Source: Bradyrhizobium embrapense (lineage in GTDB: Bacteria > Pseudomonadota > Alphaproteobacteria > Rhizobiales > Xanthobacteraceae). Taken from it: a DNA stretch of 64,000 nt. The DNA lies in NCBI RefSeq assembly GCF_001189235.2, contig NZ_LFIP02000008.1, positions 186,001 to 250,000 of the forward strand, written 5' to 3'. Every line of letters starts with the position of its first letter. Position 1 is the stretch's first letter. Shown piece by piece: positions 7,204-16,337 of this stretch. A program made the translations under genes and the position numbers. The notes beneath the pieces are model-generated. The model searched no databases. It was not told the origin of the DNA and saw only the letters and a list, made by a program, of their open reading frames with translations.

Positions 7204-8967
7204 ATGGACCATCTGTCAGGATACGCGCATCGCCCATTCCCCTTTGTGCTGCGCTATCTGCGTCGGCGGCTGCCGTCGCATGTCGTGATTTTGTCGGCCG
7301 TCGTCGCGGCGGTTGCCTGCTCGGTAGGCACGCAGTACGGCGTGAAGAATCTGGTCGATGCGTTGTCGGCAGGGCCGTCGGCCGCGAGCGGCGTATGGCT
7401 GGCATTCGCTTTGCTCATGTCGCTGATCGCAGCCGACAACTTCCTGTGGCGGATCGCGAGCTGGACCGCGAGCTACACCTTCGTCAGCGTCAGCGGCGAC
7501 CTTCGCCGTGACATGTTCCGGCATCTCACCGGCCACGCGCCAAGTTATTTCACGGATCGGCTGCCAGGCATGCTGACCAGCCGGATCACGGCAACGTCGA
7601 ACGCGGTCTACACCGTCGAGAACATGTTCGTATGGAACGTGTTGCCGCCTTGCATCGCGACTTTCGCGGCCATCACCCTGGTTGGAACCGTCAGCCTGAC
7701 AATGTCAGCAGTGCTGATCCTGATCGCGGGAACCATGGTGGTGGCGATGTTCCGCATGGCCGCCGCCGGCCGGCCGCTGCATGACGACTTCGCCAACAGG
7801 GCGGCGGCCGTGGATGGCGAAATGGTCGACGTCATCAACAACCTCCCGCTGGTGCGCGCGTTCTGCGGCCTCGGCTATGAGCACGACCGCTTCGACGCGA
7901 CCGTCAATCGGGAACTCGTCGCGCGCGGCCGCTCCCTGCGCTATCTCGAAAAGCTCCGCCTGGTTCACGCCGGCGTGACCGTCATCCTGACCATCGCGAT
8001 GCTGGCCTGGGCGCTCTCGCTCTGGCAGCAGGGCCAAGCCACCACCGGCGATGTCGTGCTGGTCTGCACGCTCGGCATCTCGATCCTCAGCGCCACCCGC
8101 GATCTCGCCGTTGCGCTAGTCGACGTCACCCAGCACGTCGCCCGCCTCACCGAAGCGCTGGCGACGCTGTTGCAGCCGCACGAGCTGAAGGACCATCCGG
8201 AGGCCGAAACGCTGGTCAAGAGCGGCGCGGCGATCGCATTCAACAATGTGTCGTTCCGCTATCCCGGCGGCTTGCAGGTGTTCGAGCGGTTCAGCCTGCG
8301 CATCCAGCCCGGCCAGCGGGTCGGTCTCGTCGGGCAGTCCGGCGGCGGCAAGTCAACACTGTTTACTCTTCTGCAGCGGTTCTATGACGTCGAACAGGGC
8401 AACATCACCATCGACGGCCAGGATATCTCCCGCGTCACCCAGCAGAGCCTGCGCGCGGCGATTTCGGTGGTGCCGCAGGACATCTCGCTGTTCCATCGTT
8501 CGATCCTCGAGAACATCCGCTACGGCCGGCCGGACGCCACCGACGACGAGGTGCTGCGGGCGGCGGTCGCGGCACGCTGTGACTTCATCGAAAGCCTGCC
8601 GGAGGGCATGAACACCATTGTCGGCGATCGCGGCGTCAAGGTCTCGGGCGGCCAGCGCCAGCGGATTGCGATCGCGCGTGCCTTCCTGAAGGACGCGCCG
8701 ATCCTGCTGCTTGACGAGGCCACCGCGGCGCTCGATGCTGAATCCGAGGAGGCGATCCGCGAGGCGTTGTCGCGCCTGATGCGCGGGCGTACGGTGGTGG
8801 CGATCGCGCACCGGCTCGCGACGCTGCGCAGCTTCGACCGCGTGGTCGTGCTGCAGGGCGGCCGGATCGTCGAGGACGGTCCGCCCGATATCCTCGTGAA
8901 GGGCAGGGGCCCCTACCGCGACCTGGTCGCGCGCGAGATGGGGCGCCTCTCCACCAGCGCGGCCTGA
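7204..8967 (+). CDS. ABC exporter, fused permease and ATPase (MsbA/lipid-exporter type)
   Basis: A 587-residue half-transporter expected to homodimerise in the inner membrane. The start MDHLSGYAHRPF at 7204 is preceded by gcaggac. The N-terminal type-IV exporter domain has about six transmembrane helices (residues 20-300). The nucleotide-binding domain has Walker A GQSGGGKST, signature VSGGQRQR, Walker B ILLLDEATAAL and the H-loop IAHRLAT. The cargo is unknown; lipids, glycolipids or glucans are usual for this group. It is divergent from a glycosyltransferase and is followed 85 nt later by a debranching enzyme, so a glycan or glycolipid cargo is an attractive inference. Confidence 0.9.
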   Translation: MDHLSGYAHRPFPFVLRYLRRRLPSHVVILSAVVAAVACSVGTQYGVKNLVDALSAGPSAASGVWLAFALLMSLIAADNFLWRIASWTASYTFVSVSGDLRRDMFRHLTGHAPSYFTDRLPGMLTSRITATSNAVYTVENMFVWNVLPPCIATFAAITLVGTVSLTMSAVLILIAGTMVVAMFRMAAAGRPLHDDFANRAAAVDGEMVDVINNLPLVRAFCGLGYEHDRFDATVNRELVARGRSLRYLEKLRLVHAGVTVILTIAMLAWALSLWQQGQATTGDVVLVCTLGISILSATRDLAVALVDVTQHVARLTEALATLLQPHELKDHPEAETLVKSGAAIAFNNVSFRYPGGLQVFERFSLRIQPGQRVGLVGQSGGGKSTLFTLLQRFYDVEQGNITIDGQDISRVTQQSLRAAISVVPQDISLFHRSILENIRYGRPDATDDEVLRAAVAARCDFIESLPEGMNTIVGDRGVKVSGGQRQRIAIARAFLKDAPILLLDEATAALDAESEEAIREALSRLMRGRTVVAIAHRLATLRSFDRVVVLQGGRIVEDGPPDILVKGRGPYRDLVAREMGRLSTSAA

Positions 8968-9052
8968 CCCCGCGTCATCGAAGCCTGTTCTTGCGTTCCA
9001 GTGCGTTCGTTCGAATCAGGAAAACGGCCAATAAAAGTCGCCAGAGGTTCAG

Positions 9053-11254
9053 ATGGCAGCTGACGTCGTTACGCAGATCATCACTGCTCGCATCACGGAG
9101 CACGTCGCCGAATCGCCGTTCTACATTCCGATGACGGGCCCCGCGGCGCGGCCGCGGCGCTCGCTCAAGCATGACGACACTTTCATCGTGCTCGACAGCC
9201 ACGGCGATATCGGAGCCTCGGCCGGTGGGCCGGACGGACTGTTCAATGCCGATACGCGCTACCTCGCGCGGCTGGAAATGGTGCTGGAGGACGTGCAGCC
9301 GTTGCTGCTCGGCTCCAACATGCGTGATGACAATTCGGCGTTGACGGTCGATCTCACCAATTCCGACGTCTATCGCGACGGCCGGCTCACGCTGCAGAAA
9401 GACACGCTGCATATCGTCCGCTCGATCTTCCTGTGGCGCGGCACCGCCTATCAGCGTATCGGCCTGCAGAACCACGGCGATCACACGGCAAGCTTCGATC
9501 TTTCGTTGCTGTTCGACAATGATTTCGCCGATCTGTTCGAGGTGCGCGGCGAGCGGCGGCCGCGGCGGGGCATCGGCTCGAGCAAGCTGCTCGGCCCGAC
9601 CGACGTCGTGCTGGAATATTGCGGCCTCGACGAGCAGACGCGGATCACCGCGCTGCATTTCGATCCGCGGCCGACCCGGCTGTCGGTCAACGCCGCGACC
9701 TATCATTTTGATCTCGAGCCCGGGCAGGTGACCTCGCTGTTCGTCGCGGTGTCCTGCAACAAGCCGATCATGCAGAAGCCGGTGCCGTTCTTCCGCGGGC
9801 TGCTGGCGCATCGCCGCGAGATGCGGAACTCATCGGCCGGCGCCGCCAGCATCGAGACCTCGAACAACATCTTCAACGAGGTGCTGTGCCAGGCGATGGC
9901 CGACCTCAACATGCTGATGACGGAGACGCCGCAGGGCCGTTATCCCTATGCCGGCATTCCCTGGTATTCGACGACGTTTGGCCGCGACGGGCTGATCACC
10001 GCGCTGCAGATGCTGTGGCTCGATCCGCGGATCGCCAAGGGCGTGCTGAAGCGGCTTGCGCTGTTCCAGGCCAAGGCGGTCGATCCGCTGTCCGATGCTG
10101 CGCCGGGCAAGATCCTGCACGAGATGCGCGGCGGCGAGATGGCCGCGCTGCGCGAGGTGCCGTTCGCGCATTACTACGGCAGCGTCGATTCGACCCCACT
10201 GTTCGTGCTGCTCGCCGGGCTTTATTTGGAGCGCACCGGCGACTTGGAGACGTTGCGCGAGCTGTGGCCGGCGGTCGAGGCCGGCTTGCAATGGATCGAC
10301 GGTCCGGGCGATCCGGATCGCGATGGATTCATTGAGTACCAGCGCGCGACCGATGAAGGGCTCCGCAATCAAGGCTGGAAGGACTCCTTCGACGCCATCT
10401 TCCACGCCGACGGCACGCTTGCCGAGGGCAATATCGCGCTGGCGGAAGTGCAGGGTTATGTTTTCGCCGGCAAGCAGCTGGCAGCGCGCGCGGCGCGCCG
10501 GCTGGGCTTTACGGACAAGGCCGCCAAGCTCGATGCCGAAGCCGAGCGGCTGCGCGAGCAGTTCGAGCAGGCATTCTGGTGCGAGGAGCTCGGCACCTAC
10601 GCGCTGGCGCTCGATGGCGCCAAGCAGCCGTGCAGGGTGCGTACGTCGAATGCCGGACAGACATTGTTTTCGGGTATGGTGCGGGAAGATCGTGCGCGAC
10701 GGGTCGCCGCCGATTTGATGAGCCAGAAATTCTTCTCGGGCTGGGGCATCCGCACCGTCGCCGCGGGGGAAGCGCGCTACAATCCGATGTCCTATCACGA
10801 CGGCTCGATCTGGCCGCATGACAATGCGCTGATCGCGCTCGGCTTCGCGCGCTACGGCTTGAAACATTCGGTCGCGCATCTGTTCAAGGGCCTGTTCGAT
10901 GCAGCGAGCTATATGGAGCTGCGGCGGTTGCCCGAGCTGTTCTGCGGCTTCCGCCGCGAGCGCCGGCGCGGCCCGGTGCTTTATCCGGTGGCCTGTGCAC
11001 CGCAGGCTTGGGCGAGCGCGACGCCGTTCACGCTGCTGGAGGCCGCGCTTGGCCTCGAGTTCGACATCGCGCGCGGGGAGATCCGCCTGCGCGATCCGCG
11101 GCTGCCGGAATTCCTCAACGACGTGGTGCTGCGCGACCTCAGGCTCGGCGCGTCCAGCGTCGATCTGCGGCTGCGCCGCCATGGCGACGAGGTGTCACTC
11201 GAGGTGCTGCGCACGCGCGGCCAGATCCAGGTGTCGATCGTGCTGACGCATTGA
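9053..11254 (+). CDS. Amylo-alpha-1,6-glucosidase (glycogen debranching enzyme family)
   Basis: A 733-residue cytoplasmic protein with an N-terminal GDE_N-type beta domain (residues 30-240: KHDDTFIVLDSHGDI, GLFNADTRYLARLEM, NHGDHTASFDLSLLF). A C-terminal (alpha/alpha)6 toroid (about 280-700) follows, with STTFGRDGLITALQMLWLDP, QGWKDSFDAIFHADG and MSYHDGSIWPHDNALIA. This is the architecture of the bacterial amylo-alpha-1,6-glucosidase family that trims alpha-1,6 branches of glycogen-like glucans. The start has AGAGG upstream. glgA lies 5 kb away on the other strand, so storage-glucan turnover fits. The exact glycosidic bond cut cannot be proven from sequence. Confidence 0.88.
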   Translation: MAADVVTQIITARITEHVAESPFYIPMTGPAARPRRSLKHDDTFIVLDSHGDIGASAGGPDGLFNADTRYLARLEMVLEDVQPLLLGSNMRDDNSALTVDLTNSDVYRDGRLTLQKDTLHIVRSIFLWRGTAYQRIGLQNHGDHTASFDLSLLFDNDFADLFEVRGERRPRRGIGSSKLLGPTDVVLEYCGLDEQTRITALHFDPRPTRLSVNAATYHFDLEPGQVTSLFVAVSCNKPIMQKPVPFFRGLLAHRREMRNSSAGAASIETSNNIFNEVLCQAMADLNMLMTETPQGRYPYAGIPWYSTTFGRDGLITALQMLWLDPRIAKGVLKRLALFQAKAVDPLSDAAPGKILHEMRGGEMAALREVPFAHYYGSVDSTPLFVLLAGLYLERTGDLETLRELWPAVEAGLQWIDGPGDPDRDGFIEYQRATDEGLRNQGWKDSFDAIFHADGTLAEGNIALAEVQGYVFAGKQLAARAARRLGFTDKAAKLDAEAERLREQFEQAFWCEELGTYALALDGAKQPCRVRTSNAGQTLFSGMVREDRARRVAADLMSQKFFSGWGIRTVAAGEARYNPMSYHDGSIWPHDNALIALGFARYGLKHSVAHLFKGLFDAASYMELRRLPELFCGFRRERRRGPVLYPVACAPQAWASATPFTLLEAALGLEFDIARGEIRLRDPRLPEFLNDVVLRDLRLGASSVDLRLRRHGDEVSLEVLRTRGQIQVSIVLTH

Positions 11255-11302
11255 GCGTCGTCGCACGGCAGGCGCGCGCCGGAAAATCGTGGGGAGAGTA
11301 GG

Positions 11303-11887
11303 ATGCGTTTGAGGATCATGGTGATGCTGGTCGCAGCGGCGCTGCTGACATGCGCTGGTGTCCGCGCCGCCGATGATGAATCGCCGTCGCCGACGCCATC
11401 GCCGCCGGCGGAGCAGGCGCCGCCAGCAACCCAGGCGCCGCCAGCAACGCAGGCGCCGTCGGCCACGCCCGCGCCGCCGGCAGCCTCCGCGGTACCGAAG
11501 GAGCCGTCCAAAGAATCGTCCAAGGAGCCATCGCCACCACCCTCGGTGACGGTGATCGGTGCGCGCGATGCGCACGGCATTCTCGGGCGCGACGTGCGCA
11601 GTTCCGCCAATGAGGACATGGGGCGGATCGTCGACGTCATCGTCGATCGCGATGGCAAGGTCCGCGCCGCGGTGATCGATTTCGGCGGCTTCCTCGGCGT
11701 CGGCAGCCGCAAGATCGTGGTCGATTGGAACGCGCTGCGTTTCGCCGGCGTTTCCAGCAAGAGCGACAGCATCACGCTGGACCTGAACAAGCAGCAGGTG
11801 AGCGCTGCGCCGGAATACAAGGAAGATACGCCGCTGATCGTGCTCGGCGCGGCCGGCAATCTCCATCCATGGGACTACGAACATTAG
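11303..11887 (+). CDS. Exported PRC-barrel domain protein with Pro-rich linker
   Basis: A 194-residue protein with a good ribosome-binding site (gggagagtagg). Residues 1-22 are a Sec signal peptide ending VRA. Residues 23-80 are low complexity, with repeated PPATQA and KEPSKESS units; the DNA contains a near-perfect 15-nt direct repeat. Residues 80-190 form a PRC-barrel (LGRDVRSSANEDMGRIVDVIVDRDGKVRAAVIDFGGFLGVGSR). PRC-barrels are beta domains found in RNA-processing and photosynthetic proteins and widely in exported alphaproteobacterial proteins. The role here is unknown. It is 48 nt after the debranching enzyme, possibly co-transcribed. Confidence 0.85.
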   Translation: MRLRIMVMLVAAALLTCAGVRAADDESPSPTPSPPAEQAPPATQAPPATQAPSATPAPPAASAVPKEPSKESSKEPSPPPSVTVIGARDAHGILGRDVRSSANEDMGRIVDVIVDRDGKVRAAVIDFGGFLGVGSRKIVVDWNALRFAGVSSKSDSITLDLNKQQVSAAPEYKEDTPLIVLGAAGNLHPWDYEH

Positions 11888-11975
11888 GGGGCCAAAGCTG
11901 GTCGCGCGTCCGAACTCTTCCTTCGAGACGGTTGGCGACGATCGTGGCGAGCGATCTGCCGGCGGCGCCAACGTT

Positions 11976-13214
11976 GTGTCAATTGTTCCCAATCAGCCCA
12001 ATCCAGAGCAGCCGCGCCGGCCGTCGCGCGAAAGCCAGCGCGGGCTCGACTGGTTCATCTTCTTCCTGGCCGACGTGCAGACCGGCTTCGGCCCCTTCAT
12101 CGCGGTCTATTTGACGACGCAGAAATGGACCCAGGTCGAGATCGGCTTCGTGCTCTCGATCGGCGGCATCATCGGCCTCTTGGGCCAGGTGCCCGGCGGC
12201 GCGATCGTCGACGCAGCACGCTCGGAGCGGGTGGTCGCGGGTTGGGCGGTCGCCGCCATCGGCGCCGCCGCGCTTGCCTACGCGCTCTGGCCGATCTTTC
12301 CGGTGGTGACGCTTGCCGCGATACTGCACGCGCTCGCAAGCTGCGTGCTAGGTCCGGCGATCGCCGCGATCAGCCTCGGCCTGGTCGGGCCGCTGGCGAT
12401 CGGCGAGCGGCTCGGCCGCAATGCGCGCTTTGCCTCGCTCGGCAGCGGCTCGGCCGCGGCGTTGATGGGCGCCTGCGGCTATTTCCTGTCGAGCCGATCG
12501 GTGTTCCTCGTGACCTTCATCCTGGCGATCCCGACGTTGCTGTCGCTGGCGCGGATCCGCGAGCGCGAGATCGACAATGCGCAGGCCCATGGCGAGGTGA
12601 AGCGCGAGATTCCGGACAAACGAGCGACTAGTATCATCGGTCTGGTGCGACAGCGGTCGCTCCTGATCTTTGCCGGCGCGATGATGCTGTTCCAGCTCGC
12701 CAATGCCGCGATGCTGCCGCTGATGGCAGGCGTCGTCACGACACGGTCGAGCCAATGGGCGCCGGTCCTGATCGCGGCTTGCATCATCGTGCCGCAAGCG
12801 ATTGTCGCGCTGTGCTCGCCGTCGGTCGGCCGCAAGGCGCAGGCCTGGGGCCGGCGGCCGCTGCTGCTGATCGCGTTCGCCGCGCTGGCGATCCGCGGTC
12901 TGTTGTTCGCAACGGTGCGGGATCCTTACCTGCTGGTCATGGTGCAGATCTTCGACGGCATCACCGCGGCGATCTTCAGCGTCATGGTGCCGCTGATCGT
13001 GGCCGACGTGGCGTTCGGCAGCGGCCATTTCAACCTGGCGCAGGGCATCGTCGGAACCGCGGTCGGGATCGGCGCGTCGCTCAGTACGGTGCTGGCCGGC
13101 TATGTCAGCGACAAGCTCGGCAGCAGCACCGCCTTCATGGGGCTGGCCGGCGTCGCCGCGCTGGGGTTGTTCATGATCTGGCTGGTAATGCCGGAGACGC
13201 GGCGGACGGCATGA
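11976..13214 (+). CDS. Major facilitator superfamily transporter
   Basis: A 412-residue inner-membrane carrier with about 12 hydrophobic segments. The frame starts at a GTG (MSIVPNQPNPEQ) without a clear ribosome-binding site, so the start is uncertain by some residues. The first helices begin LDWFIFFLADVQTGFGPFIAVYL. A loop resembling the MFS motif A is seen as LGQVPGGAIVDAARSERV, and the C-terminal half has VGRKAQAWGRRPLLL. The substrate is unknown; homologues are usually annotated only as MFS. It lies on the plus strand 88 nt after the PRC-barrel gene. Confidence 0.85.
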   Translation: MSIVPNQPNPEQPRRPSRESQRGLDWFIFFLADVQTGFGPFIAVYLTTQKWTQVEIGFVLSIGGIIGLLGQVPGGAIVDAARSERVVAGWAVAAIGAAALAYALWPIFPVVTLAAILHALASCVLGPAIAAISLGLVGPLAIGERLGRNARFASLGSGSAAALMGACGYFLSSRSVFLVTFILAIPTLLSLARIREREIDNAQAHGEVKREIPDKRATSIIGLVRQRSLLIFAGAMMLFQLANAAMLPLMAGVVTTRSSQWAPVLIAACIIVPQAIVALCSPSVGRKAQAWGRRPLLLIAFAALAIRGLLFATVRDPYLLVMVQIFDGITAAIFSVMVPLIVADVAFGSGHFNLAQGIVGTAVGIGASLSTVLAGYVSDKLGSSTAFMGLAGVAALGLFMIWLVMPETRRTA

Positions 13215-13378
13215 CGCAGGCAGGTTTGGCCCTGCGGCGCTCTTCCTCCTGCATGCGCAGTCATATATGAGTGATTTGCTGGCGGAACGAGCCGGTAGTC
13301 CCGTGGATTAATCAATCCAAAATCGTGATCTGGTAGGGATCGACGCAGCGCGGGCAGGCATTTCGACCGAGGAATCGC

Positions 13379-15007
13379 ATGGTAAATCGAACGACGACGG
13401 CGCAAATCACCGGAGCGATGCGGCGTTGGGGGCCTCCCGCCTTTGTGACCTTCGCGGCGATGGTCACACTTGCGTCATTGACCGGCGGCGTCGCGGCAAA
13501 GCAGCAGCGTCCTGCAGCAACGGTCGAGGCGACCGCGCCGCGCGCCGCGGGCGAGCCGATCATGGCGATCGTGTCGATCAAGGCCCAGAAGGTGACCTTC
13601 TACGACGCCGACGGCTGGATCTACCGCGCACCGGTGTCGAGCGGCGTCAAGGGACGCGAGACGCCGGCCGGTGTCTTTGCGCTGATCGAGAAGGACAAGG
13701 ACCACCACTCGACCCTTTATGACGATGCCTGGATGCCGAACATGCAGCGCATCACCTGGAACGGCATCGCGCTGCATGGCGGTCCGTTGCCCGGTTATGC
13801 CGCCTCGCACGGTTGCGTGCGGATGCCTTACGACTTTGCCGAGAAGCTGTTCGACAGGACACGGATCGGGATGCGGGTGATCATCGCGCCGAACGATCCC
13901 GCCCCGGAGGATTTCACCCATCCCGCGCTGTTCGTGCCGAACGCCCAGGCCATCGCGGCGGCACCGGCACGCGCCGAGACGCTGTCCCGCGAAGCCGCGG
14001 ATGCCGCCAAGGTGGCCGACGAGGCAAAGAAGGCTTCCGTGGCCGCGACGAAGGAAGCCGCCTTGTTCACACCGGCATCATTGCGCAAGCTGGAAAAGGC
14101 CAAGATCCGTGCCGAGGCCGAGCTTGCGTTCGCCGACAAGACCCTCGCCAATGCCAAGACCGACCAAGCCAAGGCACGCGCCGAGGATCTGAAGCAGAAG
14201 GCCGCCGCCAAGGCCGCCGAAGCGACGACGCAGTTCGAGGCGGCCCAGGGCGACGCCAAGCCGAAGCTCGACGCCGCAGCGGCCGCAAAGGACGCCGCCA
14301 AGGCGGCCGAGATCAAGAAGGCCGACACCCAGAAGGCGGCAACCGAGGCGAAACTCGCGCTTGAGCCGGTGTCAGTCTACATCAGCCGCGCGACGCAGAA
14401 GCTTTACGTCCGGCGCAACACCCATAAGCCCTGGGCCGATGGCGGCGAGGTGTTTGATTCAAGCATCGAGGTTCCCGTCACCATTCGCGATCCGGACCAG
14501 CCGATCGGCACGCATATCTTCACGGCGATGGCCCGCAATAACGACGGCAGCCTGCGCTGGACCGAGGTGACGATCGACGACGGCGACAATGCCAAGAACG
14601 CGCTCGACCGCGTCACCATCCCGCAAGATGTGCTCGATCGCATTGCGCCGACCGCCGTGCCGCGCTCATCGATCATCATCTCGGACGAGCCGCTGAGCGC
14701 CGAGACCAACTACCGCACCGAGTTCGTTGCCGTGCTGAGCAACCAGCCCCAGGGCGGTTTCATCACACGCAAGCCGACCCGGCCGATGGAACCCGACGAC
14801 ATGGTTGCGAGCGGGGACGGGGATGGTTTCGGCTTCTTCTCTCAGCGCAGCTGGAATCCCCAGTTCGGCACCCAATACGGCTATCCCCAATACGGCAATC
14901 CGCAAGCACCGACCCAGTACGGTTCCCCCTATTACGGCAATCCCCAAGCCGCCAATCCGCGTCGCCGCGGCGGCCAGAATTACTGGCAGTCGCAGCAGGA
15001 CTGGTAG
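13379..15007 (+). CDS. L,D-transpeptidase (YkuD) with Ala-rich coiled coil and YGNPQ-rich tail
   Basis: A 542-residue exported enzyme. A signal anchor lies at residues 20-40. The YkuD domain (about 62-170) contains the catalytic set H133 (ALHGG) and SHGCVRM with nucleophile C146, so 3-3 cross-linking of peptidoglycan or attachment of proteins to it is expected in the periplasm. Residues 180-320 are an Ala/Lys/Glu-rich coiled coil. A second globular region (about 325-460) resembles a degenerate repeat of the family. The last 50 residues are tandem Y/P/Q/N-rich repeats (QYGYPQYGNPQ). The length is well above that of a minimal YkuD enzyme. It converges with the methyltransferase gene. Confidence 0.88.
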   Translation: MVNRTTTAQITGAMRRWGPPAFVTFAAMVTLASLTGGVAAKQQRPAATVEATAPRAAGEPIMAIVSIKAQKVTFYDADGWIYRAPVSSGVKGRETPAGVFALIEKDKDHHSTLYDDAWMPNMQRITWNGIALHGGPLPGYAASHGCVRMPYDFAEKLFDRTRIGMRVIIAPNDPAPEDFTHPALFVPNAQAIAAAPARAETLSREAADAAKVADEAKKASVAATKEAALFTPASLRKLEKAKIRAEAELAFADKTLANAKTDQAKARAEDLKQKAAAKAAEATTQFEAAQGDAKPKLDAAAAAKDAAKAAEIKKADTQKAATEAKLALEPVSVYISRATQKLYVRRNTHKPWADGGEVFDSSIEVPVTIRDPDQPIGTHIFTAMARNNDGSLRWTEVTIDDGDNAKNALDRVTIPQDVLDRIAPTAVPRSSIIISDEPLSAETNYRTEFVAVLSNQPQGGFITRKPTRPMEPDDMVASGDGDGFGFFSQRSWNPQFGTQYGYPQYGNPQAPTQYGSPYYGNPQAANPRRRGGQNYWQSQQDW

Positions 15008-15046
15008 CAGGGCGCTGCGGCGGGATCAGCGAACACTCTGCGTGTC

Positions 15047-15071
15047 GGACGGCGGTGTGACACCGCCGTCC
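15047..15071. terminator. Bidirectional hairpin terminator candidate
   Basis: A perfect palindrome of two 12-nt arms (ggacggcggtgt / acaccgccgtcc) around one base, placed in the 80-nt gap between the converging L,D-transpeptidase and methyltransferase genes. It has no U-tract on either side, so it is a hairpin stop or 3'-end stabiliser and not a classical intrinsic terminator. Confidence 0.6.
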
Positions 15072-15087
15072 AATCGCGTTGGCGCCG

Positions 15088-16146
15088 TCACGGGCGAGCT
15101 TCCAGGATCAGGTTGAACGGCGTTTCTGCCGCGCGGCGGAAACGTGAGAAGCCACCCTGCCGCGCCACCTCGCGCAACCGGGTCTCCCCGGCCTGCGCGC
15201 CGAGTGCAAGCCCGACCTCCTGATCCAGCGACGCCGGCGTGCAGATCATCGTCGACGCCGCGTAGTAGACGCGCCCGATCGGATTGAGATTGTCCTCCAG
15301 CCGGTCGTTGGCGAACGGCTCGATCAGCATGCAGGTGCCGTCGTCAGCGAGGGTGGAGCGGGTATGCCTGAGCGCGCCGACCGGATCTCCCATGTCGTGC
15401 AGGCAATCGAAGAAGCACACCAGGTCATACCTGTTGGCTGGGAAGTCCTTGGCGGAGTGCGTCTGGAAATGGACGCGGTCCGACAATCCCGCCTCCTTCG
15501 TGGCCATCCGCGCCGTCTGGATCGAGCCGTCGTGATAGTCGAAGCCGTAGAAGGTCGATTTCGGAAACGCCTCCGCCATCAACCGGGTCGAGACGCCGTG
15601 GCCACAGCCGACATCGGCGACGACCGCGCCCTTCTTCAGCTTGTCGACGACGCCTTCGAGCGCCGGCAGCCATTCCTGCACCAGATAGTGCTTGTAGCTG
15701 GTGCGGAAGAACCGGGCGGTGCCGCAGAACAGGCACTCGCTGCGCTCGTTCCAGCCGACGCCCTTGCCGGTCTTGAACGCGTCGGTGATTTTCGGCTCGT
15801 CAAGAAAAGTCGCTCCGACAAGGCTTCCGACGGCGCCGAGGAAGACCGGGCTGTCCTCCTGGGCGAGCGCGAGCGCCTGCTCGGGCAGCATCGAGAATTT
15901 TCCGGTGGCGCTGTCATACTCGACGTAACCGGAAGCGGCCTGCGCCGAGAGCCATTCCTGAACGTAACGCCCGGCTGTTCCTGTTGCCTTGGCCAAGGCC
16001 GCCGCGTTCATCGGTCCTTGCTGGGCGAGAGCCTTGTAGAGTCCGAGCTTGTCGCCCAGCAGCATCAGCGAGGCGTTCATCGCCGCGCCGACATCGCCAA
16101 TCATCTTTCCCATGAATGAATTAAGACGCTCCTCGTTGACGTCCAT
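15088..16146 (-). CDS. SAM-dependent methyltransferase with N-terminal winged helix (Rv2258c-like)
   Basis: A 352-residue protein. The start MDVNEERLNSF at 16146 has ggagcg upstream. Residues 1-90 are a small helical winged-helix domain (ALAKATGTAGRYVQEWLSAQAASGYVEYD) typical of dimeric class I methyltransferases. The SAM-binding fold begins at VADVGCGHGVSTRLMAEAFP, followed by FYGFDYHDGSI and the motif DCLHDMGDPVGAL. The substrate is unknown. It lies between the L,D-transpeptidase (convergent) and glgA (same strand, 191 nt upstream). Confidence 0.86.
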   Translation of the reverse strand: MDVNEERLNSFMGKMIGDVGAAMNASLMLLGDKLGLYKALAQQGPMNAAALAKATGTAGRYVQEWLSAQAASGYVEYDSATGKFSMLPEQALALAQEDSPVFLGAVGSLVGATFLDEPKITDAFKTGKGVGWNERSECLFCGTARFFRTSYKHYLVQEWLPALEGVVDKLKKGAVVADVGCGHGVSTRLMAEAFPKSTFYGFDYHDGSIQTARMATKEAGLSDRVHFQTHSAKDFPANRYDLVCFFDCLHDMGDPVGALRHTRSTLADDGTCMLIEPFANDRLEDNLNPIGRVYYAASTMICTPASLDQEVGLALGAQAGETRLREVARQGGFSRFRRAAETPFNLILEARP

Positions 16147-16337
16147 GATGTCGCTCCATCGCAATTGGGTTTTTGCAAAAAGTCCATCATTGCCAATTTC
16201 ATGTGTGCGCTATCGTCCAGGCAGAAGGCCTTGGGCGCCGACATGATCGCACGAATGGGGTCGGCGGCGCAGGCTGAATGTCACAAGGCGGCTGGGATAC
16301 CAGCTTGGCGACTTCACAAGCCTGCGAGGCGGACGCC

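Noticed and set aside
9830..11182. 450-residue minus-strand frame opposite the debranching enzyme
   Set aside because: No recognisable motifs; high-GC third-position shadow of the plus-strand gene.
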